A stretch of 64,000 nt of DNA from the NCBI RefSeq assembly GCF_000003605.2, contig NW_003147271.1:4558-68557 (forward strand), written 5' to 3'. Every line of letters begins with the position of its first letter. The first letter of the stretch is position 1. A program made the position numbers and the translations under genes. This DNA is from Saccoglossus kowalevskii (taxonomy: Eukaryota; Hemichordata; Enteropneusta; Harrimaniidae). The notes under the pieces are model-generated. The model did no database searches. It saw only the letters and a list, made by a program, of their open reading frames with translations, and was not told the origin of the DNA. This document shows positions 40,601-52,600 of the stretch, one piece after another.

Positions 40601-43600
40601 ACATATGTAATTGTTTACCCAACTTACAAAAACCACTTAACCATAAAAAGGCAAAGCAAAAAGTGGAGAAATGAGGAATAGGAATAGAACTGTACTGGAA
40701 GTATCATCGCACGAATGTCCATTTGCATCATTATCTGAATACATACAAGATGGAAATTATCAACTCAACAGCTCAGCATGTCATTTTCCTCATATCAGAT
40801 CAGTTTACATTACAGTCACTTGAAACTAAATTAAGCATCAAAAAGAGTTAGTGACAAAGGGAGAATGTGATAAGTTTTATCATGCAATTTGATCTGATAA
40901 GTATTCCACTGTAAAGCACATGTATGGGCAAATAAGTGCGCATTCCGATAGTGTCAATGTTCATCAGCACCATAAATATTTTAACCTTTTAAACGACAAT
41001 TTTTTCCACCAACAATTAGGTACAACACTTTTGTATTTTTCAATATTAACTTTAATGTTAAGTTAGGAGTAAATGAATATGATATGATAATTACCATTGG
41101 CAAACAGGATTATGCTAAAAAATTTACTGATTTTTAGCTGATTTTGGTACTTAAAGGGATAACGAACATTTATCATACTCGTTCTGACATTTTACATCTT
41201 TCCAAAGCATTTAATTGTACAGCATTCATTTAAAACAGGGCAAATGTCAACTTTATAATTAACAATGTAAATCATCCCCCAGATTCCCAGGCAAGGGATA
41301 AAACTGTATTAAGACTACACAGATGTAACACATATACAATACATGTACAACAACAGAATAATCGCAACAAAAGTGGCACAGAACTCCCAGGGTATTATGG
41401 CATTGCTATTATAAGAGTCTACAGCAAGATCTACAATCCGATAACCATGACGAATGGGTCTAGGAAGATCATTAACATTAATGGTCTCATCTAAATCCAT
41501 GGCATGTAATATTAAATGAGGGCAAAACAACGCAAGTCACCTTTGCAGCATTGATCAGAAATCATCTTTATTTTCAGTCTTTGATATCCACTACTCACAT
41601 ACAAAGGTCAAATATAGTGCATATATCCTATAGTCTAGGGTAGTGCAAGCACTAATGTAATCTTTTTTTTCAACATTTGTATTTTGTTTACTATAGCAAC
41701 CCTAGTCAGCGGACAGCTCAATTATTACAAATTTGCTATGTCAATACCAGCACATTACTGTAAAAAATTTAAAATTAAAAGTTGGAGAATAAAAATGCTT
41801 GTCCTAATTGATGATCTATCTGTCCCTAGCAAGATAAATTGACATATTATTTAAAATTCAATTTTAAAAAAGGCTCGCCATCATTCCAAAAATTTGTTGG
41901 ATATTAGCAACATTAGACTACCCCCATTTGGTCAGTGAGTAAAACTTGATATTTTATTAGCCTATCAAGAGGGACAGGTGATTTGTACATTTACCTGTAC
42001 TAGCTAAAATCTGCATGTCTTGGGACTGGCCTCAATTTCGACCCGGTATTTAGCATGTTTAAAATTATCACCAAGTAATAGGTGATTTTCCGTTCAACTG
42101 CGAGATCTTGCGAGATGCATGAAAGACGCGCGTCGAACGTCTGCCGCAAAAATCGAACGATTTGATTTTCAACTCAAATTTCTTTATTTCATAGCTCACA
42201 TCGACCGGCCGATCTTCGACAGAGGAATATTGCTTTCGAATACCCTCACTTAATCGAAATTGTCTATCATCAAATGTATACAGCACATTATTAAGCATGG
42301 AAATGCCCCCAAAATATGTTCGCGTTTGTAGAATCCCACGCGATGTTTGGCGCCACTACGACGCTATGACCTTTGTTTGTCCTGTTGTTACATTCGATTT
42401 CATGCATAACGCGTGATTCTCGCAGTGTATGGAAAATGGTCTATTGAATCTTTGACAGTGATGTTAAAAAAAATAATAATAAATTGCTCTAATTTGGTAT
42501 TGACACATTTAATGGATTTAAATACATTATTAATGATCCAACATCCCTGACCTACAAGCATACATACAAAGATAATCTGTCATCTGCTAGATTCATACAG
42601 TATAGCCTCACATCGAAACAAGCAAAGAAATGACTGCGAGATGAGGATTAATAGATGATTTTTCGTACACTGCAGAATCTCGCATACAGTGTGAAAAGCT
42701 GTACAGTGATGATTTGATTTTGAACTTGCATTTCTTTCTAGCCTACATGCAATAACCAAAGGCCGATCTTTCAGAAGGGAATATTACACGTACTCATAAC
42801 TCATTTAAGATACCTTTTCTGTTTTGTTTTTCCTTGTTCTCTTCTTTTTATTTTTATTTTATTATGCTTTTATGTCTTGCCATTTTGAATGTATATGAAA
42901 CGTTATTGTATTTTATAATCTAGATCCTAAACAGGGTATGATTTCAATAAAGACATTTATTATTATAACTTCATCAAGAGTGACTATCATCAAATGTGTA
43001 TAGCACATACATGTACATGAAAATACCCCAAAATACTTTTTTATGTTTGTCAACTCACATATGTTTGACATTCGATTTTACTGATAAAACAAGATCTCAC
43101 AGTTAATGGAATAAAAACTTTTCGCGTGTGAGGGGGTGTACAAAATGTCAAGCTGAACAACTTGACTATTCTAGTCAGTAACACATGTATACAGCCACCA
43201 TAAATTACTGTGTATACCATGCCGTACTGAATTGCAATAAACTAAAATCCATTATAAAGAAGCTGCTGTTGTCTGACCTTTAAACAGATCATTGAGGTAA
43301 AAGGGTAAAAATAACTATATTGTTTAAAATATTTGAGAAATCCGTTTCGAGCACAGTGAACAATATTTAAATGATATTATGGTTCCCATAGAAACTCATC
43401 ATTATCTGTTATATTGTTGTTAATGACCATACCTCAATACGGAGACAAAAACAGAAATGTCAGCTTTTTTTGTCATTGTTGCTGTGCAAAATAAATTATG
43501 CTATGAGGAAGCCCCAGATTTTTTTTTTAAAGGAATGCCACAAACTGCCACATCAGGTATAATGCATGGTGTCAATATTAATGATAGCTACATGAATAAT

Positions 43601-46600
43601 GTAGGTTTGTTATAAACATATCCATATTGAAGAGAGAAATAGTTAATAGAATATAGAAATAGAATAGTTCTTACTATAAAAAACAAGCAGCTGCTCGGCA
43701 GAGATAGCTCTGCTTTTAGCAATGCACATTTCAATTAAAGAATTGAAGATATCACCACGAAATGAACAAATCTGATAGAGGTCTGCCTGTAGTACCTATA
43801 TGTATACCGGTAATATCAAAGCAATCAGATTTGCAGTTTTTAACAAGAAGTTAAAAATATAACTTTTTACTAAAAATATTCATTAAGATTAGAGAATTGA
43901 AGATATCATCAAGATATGAACAAATCTACTGGTAAGTGATGTCTACCCAAGGTATCAAAAGCAATCAGGCTTGTATTTTTTTAAGAAAATGTCGAAACAG
44001 TAAAAAGTTGATGCGGACCACAGTGACGACGGCGGACAACAACAGACAATCACTTGTATGATAAGCTCCACCCGACAAAGTCAACAGCGGGGCTAAAAAT
44101 ATACTGTTGTAAATTGTGCCCAATAATTTATGGGCAAAATAAGTCGTATGTATTTTAATGGTTCAGTATACAGCAGATTTTTTGTTTCTTTGTGCTTCTA
44201 CATAAGCTGTTCACATATTAAAACGGATAAAGAATTGATTTGAAACTACACCTTTATAACAACATGTCTAATATTTGGACTATAATCAATCAGAGTGAAA
44301 TAAAATAAATCACCCCAGAATTCCATGGAAACTTTATAGTGAGAGTAAAGACTACACTAATATTTAAACTGGGTGTACCAAACTTGACAAAAACTGATTG
44401 TAGTATTGCCAAGTCGCCTGATAACGCAATGCTATCCACATAAATTTTATTTAGGCGACATGTGGGATGAACTAAGAGGCAAGAGATTTTGGAATGATTT
44501 TAACTAACATGCAATCAACACCCCCCCCCTCCCCAAATTCGGTAACACAAATTCCTTAGTTAAAGACGACCACATGTTACATGTATATTCACTGAAACAC
44601 AAAACAGATTTGAGGAAAAGAAAATGTACATGATAGACCAATTTTGAATTCCCCGGTTGTTGTGCGCCAGTGTTGATGTGACAGAACCTACGATGTCACA
44701 AAATTAAATTTTGTCCTGCTTAAAGGGCAGTGGTCGCCATGTAGCAAGTGTTCAAATTTCATGTAAACAATGAATTTTACATGCATTGTATACGTCGCTA
44801 TGAATCTCATATCGAACATCAGCCTGACGACCAGCACCCTTTAAATATGTGTACAAACAAAATAAAGGTACTTTATATTAGGTTACTAAAGCAACCTGGA
44901 TGTACACGCCACAACATCTTCAATACAAAAACTGAAGTTTGTATAATAACAATTTGCCTAAAACTGCTTTACGAGATTGCAATTGTCATGCACATGGTAA
45001 CCAAGCAACAAGAGCACCCAAAACATGGTTATTTATGATCATAATAAGTTTCTAGTAGGAACACAAACCCACACATTTGCTAGTTCATTGTAGGTATTAT
45101 GAGACGAACATAAATTCTGTGACATCTTGAAAAATGCATGAAGATAAAGAATCATCATATGCAAATGAGGTTGATAATCGGCCAATATAATTTGTTAAGA
45201 GCACTGTTTATTTCTGCAGTATGTACAATAAAGCTCAATATCTTACAGACCTAATTTGTCTGCTGTCAATACTGTATATGAGGACACCTAGAGAGATGAA
45301 GTATCAATAAAATCTCAGACATTGCACAGAGACTGAGAGGCATTGTAGGGGAAAACACAAAACTCGACTCATCATACATTCCAGTCACAGTTCACAATCA
45401 GATCAATTTTCAGGAAACCAGCGAAAACTGCGCTATAAAATCTCTAAATGTATCGGGAAGCTCAAGAAAAATAGCTTGAAAAAATCTGAAGTGATTTGAA
45501 AGCTTGTTACCTCAAGGTCTGTTTATCAATAACTGGAAATTGAGGAAGCATGACAGAATTGTAGATTGACAAAAATGTAAAAGGGGCTAAGCAAACAACC
45601 TGATAACATAATGGAGACAGCAGCCCCATTCCCACTGGTGCACTAGATCCGACGTGGGAACGGTCAGTTCGCTGAGAAAGCTGGTCCAACTGGGCATGAG
45701 CTGACTTTTGAAAGGAGGAATATACACCAACACCCAGCAAATATGGTGATTGAAATTATACTGGTACTTAAGAAATTTTTCAAATTTATGTTCATATCTG
45801 AAGTTATATTTTGCAGTAGTAATTAAACAATTTCACATTGATTTTCATAAAACGTCCACTGACCACTGAATTTTTGGCATTTGTCAACTTTCAAAACGAT
45901 GCCATGTTCATAAAAATATCTGTTCTACTTCCCATCAGGACTTGACATCAGCACGTTGACTAAATCCCCTTCCTTGCGTGAACGTTGCATCAATGTTCTG
46001 TACACGATACAGCATGTACGCACAGATTTGAGAAAGCTCAATCATGCTTATGAATGGTACCGGTACTCTGTACTGGCAGATGTACATATGTAGATATGTG
46101 TCAAGTGTAAACACAATTTGTTTTTAGAACAGGCTCGCATTTCACGTGGATCATCACTGTTAATAATGATATCATGCACCAAACAAGATATGAACAGGCA
46201 TCTTGTGCTTATATCTACCGGTATCTATGAGTAATGTACAAAAAAAGGTCAAAGTGATGAATGAATTGAGAGGAAATGTTATAAAACAATCTACAGGGTT
46301 TTTCTAGAAAAGAACTGCAATTTAGTGGTGCCACCAAGCGGGGGAAGATAGGGTTCTGCCTACCAAGGTGTGGAGTTTCGGATAATTCTAAGTTAAAGTG
46401 GAGCATTCTATGGCTTCCTTTCTTCCTTAGAAACAATTAGTTTTTCCTACAGGGCCTGAACTTCAGAATTGAGAATGCACCAATTTCCACAAATGCTTTG
46501 GTATTATTGAAACTTTGAGGTACAAATATAAGGGTACCAGCCTTCTTAAATTCTCAGCTGTGAGGCTGCTAGGCATGATTGTCCTAAGCAAATTTGGTAC

Positions 46601-49600
46601 AGAGAAATGCAGAGATTTCATCTCAAAGTCCGCATTGAATCAGATGTACCATATTTTGCTCCATTAGAAGTGCATCTCTGATAATTTGTATATTACCGGT
46701 AGTATACACAATGAAATTTCATAGCCTAATTTTTACAGACGTGGTTGCTCGCAACAGAGACTGAAAAATTTAGACTCCACACTGAGATAAAATTGCAAAA
46801 GTAAGATGAAACACTCGCAGTCAAGGTATAAAGTTGGTTAGAAAACAACTTCAGGTTATATGAAGTAGGGCCATTCTGCATGTGTATGACCGACTACGAG
46901 CATGTACACTTCAACGATAGTTCAAATACAAATAGGCTCATCATTCACTTTATACTATAGCTTTATTGCCCTGAATATTTTTGTTGCTAGCAATTTGACA
47001 ACCATCAATGCAGCAACATAAAAATGTCAGGTTGACCCTAGAATGAACTTGACTAAACAAGCAAATTATATCTATAACTGCACCATCACAGATTCAGTCC
47101 AGCGACTGTAGCAGTCATGTGACCTATGATTTGAAAAACAATTTGTTTTTTCACTTCAGTAAAGGTGGTATTTTTGTCTAAATGATAAAGTATTTTTATA
47201 TCTTTTCAAAAAATGTGATCAAGACCTGTAGGCAAACAAAGGGAAACAATATTCATTTAGTCTAAAATTCACGACATAATAGAAAAAAAAATTAAAATGT
47301 GCAAAATGATGCACCAAGATTGGCGGGAAAATATGTGCCATTCAATGGGGTAAAGCCAACCATTTCATACTGGATAACAAGCAGAGTGAATGTGAGAATG
47401 ACAGAAAGGAAATAAGTGTGCGACTTTTACTGAAAACTCTAAACAAGTAATTGTATATGTAAATTTATTCATTACCCCCGGTACTGATTTTTGGATAACA
47501 TACACTGTAAAATCTGTATTAGAAGCTGCGGCTTCTATTATTAAAATAGTACAATGCAATGTTTCTATCAGTTAAAAGCAATAAAGATTAAGATTGTGAT
47601 AACTATTACTACAAAGAGAAAGTTAGTTGTTAAAAGGATAAAGCAAGTGTTACATATCAAATGGAATTTTCATTTCTTGATTGAAATGCATTATGAATAT
47701 AGTTACCAATCTTTTTTATTATTATTACAATGTCCTAATATGGTAAATTATACTCATGAGTTGCGGGAAGAAAAAAAGTATGGTAAAGGCAATCCATACA
47801 ACAAATATTTCTTTCATAGCACTTCTATTCGCAAGTCGGAAGAGAAAGGAAGGGTAACTTCAACACACTTATTTTCTTAATCCCACATTACACGAAGTAG
47901 GCTGTATTTGACAAAAACTGAATCCTACACTTATTTCCATGAAAAAACCCATAGCTGCAGGGCGATCTCTGCTGATTTAATACAATGTAGTATTATAGAG
48001 TTATGGCCATGACCTAATTGGATACATACCTTCTTTACACATACATGTACTACAGGACATTGATTTCCTTACACTGTACACACACCTAAGTATACCACTA
48101 TATTTGCATATTTATAAATGACATAGGTGTGTCTACAGTCGTAACAAATTCAGTTTCAATGATAAAGTATACATTAAATGCAAATTTTTGGTTTACGTAC
48201 ATGTCTAAAAGAGCAAATACAGTGTAGTACATACTGTAAAATACTTTATTTTGATTTTCGCTGAAAAGACCTTTAAGGGTTTTTTTTGTATGGAATTTAC
48301 TTTCACTCATTTTTGGCGAGTTGAATGTAAAATATAGGAAAAAGGTATATTTGCTGGATTTTATTTTCATTGAATCTTTTCTTCAGCGAAAATAAAGTAT
48401 TTTACAGTAGTTTGTATGCTGTCTGGTACGGCCAAAATTATTTATCTAATTCAATTTAGATTAATACTTACTTTAAAGATTTATTTTTGTATACTGTTTA
48501 ATCAATCCATGAAAAACGTACCATATGATGAACATATGCATGCTAGTACAAAATACATTCATACTGCAGAAATCCAATGAGTTCATTAATGCAAATAAAC
48601 TTATAAATATGCTTACAACACACTCTGATTATTCAGTATGTTATCAACTGCCAGGCAGTGCTTTCAGGGAAATGGAGTATATAATTAGAATATCTCGCAG
48701 ACAGTAAATCACAAGCAGTTCAAATGGAAGAGATTTACTGCTGATTAAGTCTTGTCTATGCAGCAGGTCAATTACATTGTCCATTAAGCAAGTGTCATAC
48801 CACACGGGTTAAATACATTGGGTTGGCAGCATCTCATTTTGTTAATTAAAGAACGAGTTATTGCTACACAGTTTGATCAATATGGGCCTCATGTGACATA
48901 AACAACAAATGAAATATACATAATTTGATGACACTGATAACTATAGTTTTACACTAGATATTATTATATATGTGAGCATGCAGAAACATGTCACCAAACA
49001 AAATAATTCACAAGGAATGATTACTGGTACATCATACTTGTGATGGGTAGACCAAGGTTAAAATCCCTGGTTGACTATACTACAGACTCAATGGGAATGC
49101 CAAAATCACCAAAACTAATGCTTTCTTTCCTCTTGGATTCGTTTCCATAATATTTACTGTGCGGAACTGATATCTCAGATGAAAGACGTTATTTGAATGG
49201 TCTTAGAACAACCTGAAAACTTAGTCAAACCATATATACAAGACAGAATTGGATACATAAAAAAAAAACAGTCAACAAACAAGCTGCTCTCTGATTGGTC
49301 TGAATGTTAGGTGTTAGGGTTGGGTAGCCAATCAGGCACAGTCTTGTAAGTAGCTTATGGTAAACTTGTGATCAGCTGTTTAAGATTAAACAGTAGAAAG
49401 TTTTTATTTGTTCAGTGTAACATGTACATGCATAGAAACCCTAAGGAAAGACATTAGGACATGATGGAGAGAATACCAGAGAACCACCAACCCCACTTTT
49501 TCTGGTCTTGAAATACTGTGACAGGAAATAAATAGCTACCCGGTACCTAAGAAGTCAAAGCTGTTGTCTAATTTGCATATCTGTTAGGAATGTAAATACA

Positions 49601-52600
49601 TGAAGGGTTGAGGGTACAAGTCTATATTTCCAATTGACAGCGCACCCAAAGCTGAGATTATTGCCGTGAATATTATCAGATATTGACAGGTACAGCCAAG
49701 GATGGTGCTACTTCATCGCGAAATGATATCAGTAATAAAATGCATTTTACCAATTAACAAATAAGTGATGCCTGAAAGCATGCAGACAGCATATTTAATT
49801 GATTTCCCCAGTTATTTCAATACAGCTGTAATGATGTTTGTTCCTTTTGTCATCTTACTTAACACATCCCTGCCATATTGTCTGTATGGTAACTGCTGGA
49901 ATCCTGTGATAGTGCCAATAGTGGAAAAGACAGGAAGTATACAAATACCTCAGATAAAAATGACATGAGCACTACATAAATTCAAACTCAAGTCTGTTCA
50001 CTATTAACCCCCCCCCCCCAATAAAAACATTAAAATGAATTCTGTGATGTTACATACTTATTATGATTTGAACAGGATGATCACTAGATTGGTTGTTTTT
50101 CATAAAATTATATACTTATCAATTTTTTTTTAATGTTAGAATATGATAATTGAGAACAGAGAAAAGAATTAACCATTTTCCATATACAACATAACGTAAT
50201 TTTTGCTAACGTCAATTCACAGCAGGATTTTTAGTAAATCTACAAAAAAAAATTCAATTTACTGACAGAGTACAATTATCTATCATTGCATATTCAAATA
50301 CGATCTAATCACTTTATTAAATTACCGGTACACATAGAGTACTGTGAACTGCTTTAGTTTTGCCAGACACAAATTACCAGTATTGCAAATTTAGCGAGTC
50401 ATTGAAAATGGCAAAATCTTGTAGCAATTAAAATTTTACTGGGGTCCTACGACACTAAGTATCAGTGACTTTCGTGAAATTTTGTCTTCAGGAATGCCAT
50501 AATATCCTGAAAGTTACAAACATTTGTAATATATGCAACATATGCAGAATTATAAACAAGTCACAAACATCATACATGTTGACAACAAAAAAAAGAGCAT
50601 CAGAAGAATTAACTGATCACTATGTACAATGTACAACTCAGGATATTTGTTGTTTTACATTACTTTTTTGTACCTTTATTTAATTTTACAAAATTTTAAG
50701 TAAACTGAACAGTAGGCAGATTCGCCAGCAAAGTGCACATCAACAAACAGAAATGAGTTCCAGGATTTTAATTATTTAAAGTCAAGGACAGTGTAGCTTT
50801 CACCAAAGATGTCCATTTCAGTTCATTAACTAATGTATAAAAAAATAAATAAATTGAGCAACAGTAAGTGGAATCACAAATGAGAAAGCTTTCGTAAATA
50901 TCCGAAAATAATTTAGCCAGCAAAATGCACATCAACTAATAAAACCAGGTCCCAGGATTCCTATTGTTAGGATCAAGGACACTAAAGTTGACACCAAGTG
51001 TCTATTAAAAAAAACATGAATAGTTTGGTACCTAAGGTACACCCTCCCCCCATTCAATAAAGTTGTCATTCGGAATAGTCATTTAAAATTGAAAGAGGAT
51101 ACAACATCTGAATACAATCCAGGTCCTATCTAGGTCTGATGCCACACATCATGTACATAGCACATGTACATGTAAGTAGGTTATGGCATAGTTAATGGTA
51201 ACCCTTACCCTGAACAAGATTTCCAGTCCATTTTTTTTCTTCATTTTCATTATTTTTAATAGACACTACCTTATTTTTTCTAGTAGTAGCACATTTATAA
51301 AATTGCCAAGTGTGTCTACGGTTAAAATAAGTCAAAAATAAATGGCTGAAATGTTAAACAATTATTATATATAAATACTGACAAACAAACAAATATAGCT
51401 ATTGACCAGCAACATATTTACAGATACCGGTTTTATAATTAGTACAAGTTGATATACTTTTAAAATAAGCATGCCATCTCAACTACAGGTGCCAGTCAAT
51501 ACAATACTGTGTAGTTGACGATATTATGACCCAGTTTAGGAGATAACCTTTCAGTATCTCTCACCTGTACAATACTTCTACTATATTACAACTTCAAACA
51601 ATGTATGCCTTTCATGGTGTCTCTCCCAACGTATCACCTGATCATGTAATGACAGCTTTATTTGTAATAACTAATGTACATGTAAATACCTTTCAATAAT
51701 CCAATGACGAAATACTTTGACATACATACTACAGCTTGTGCTTTGGTATTGTAATATGTTCGTGATTTGTTCACGAATGTACGATGCAAAAACTTTGGCA
51801 CTGTATTTTATGTTAAGACATTGCCTTGCTGATTAGTGTTTTGTTTTTTTCCTTATTGATTTTGGTATATCTGTACATCCAGCAGACAATGTATTAATTA
51901 ATTAATTAAAAGTACAGTGTTTATTAAATAACATTAAAGTGGCTAGTTATTTTGTTTAGACTATACATACACAGAAATAATATCAATATTATTATTAACA
52001 GATTGCCTGCTGACTCATTGATTTTAGTATGTCAGTAGAGGCATTCAGCAAGGCAGTGTGTTAATTAATTACCAGCACAGTGGGAACTCAATTGAATAAT
52101 ATTATATTGACTACTTATTTTGTTTAGAACTATATATGTATGCAAAGAATAACATTACAATTAACATACTGCCGACTGAAAACCTCCAGAGAATGAAAAT
52201 GAAACCGAAAAATGGCTTTAGCAGGTGATGTCTAAAAATCAAAACATTGCTACAGATATTGAACCTCAGCTTTGCATAAAAGAAGTGCATTGATTTTGCA
52301 CCGCATCTCGCAAGACTGACATTTTTCATAATCACGATTGTGGAATGTCAGTATTGTGCCTCAAACATTAAAGAATTAGTAAATTTCAATTGGCCCTGAA
52401 AATGCAAAAGGTTACCATTTTGCTATCCAATAAAATGCAATATTAGCTGCCGAGGGATTGACAAATACAAAAATACAAAGACACAAGCAAACAGTCACAG
52501 ATAACTGCAGTCTTTTTTTTTTGATGTTAGATCTCTGGATTTGAATGTGTTTTTGAATATTCAACATTTTAATATTTCAAAACAAGTTGCATCACACACT

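Larger units (their letters stand above)
26353..45510 (-). other. TSC22 intron between alternative first exons, mostly unassigned
   Basis: The recognised items are a MITE at 28561, the CTCF-like site, a repeat at 35260, the hairpin-ended array at 38044-39937, the small ORF at 41315, family D MITEs at 42077 and 42640 and a family E MITE at 44724. The stretches 29-35 kb and 36-38 kb show nothing. A slightly richer patch at 33.4-33.8 kb has two overlapping minus-strand frames without ATG starts. A GC-rich GGGGGGAGTTGGGGGTGGG lies near 34731. Confidence 0.6.

Noticed and set aside
42068-42298. 76-codon minus-strand frame in a family D MITE
   Set aside because: It is only partly kept in the sister copies and carries no known domain; treated as chance within a MITE.
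43432-43476. Mini-exon [14 protein letters not shown] before GAG|GTATGG, phase 2
   Set aside because: Only 14 codons with a weak donor; probably chance.
49765-49968. 67-codon plus-strand frame with a hydrophobic stretch
   Set aside because: No family resemblance or start context better than chance.
51550-51600. Strong donor-like CAG|GTGAGA on the minus strand
   Set aside because: The phase-2 frame before it has a nearby stop and no ATG; it could at most be a non-coding exon.
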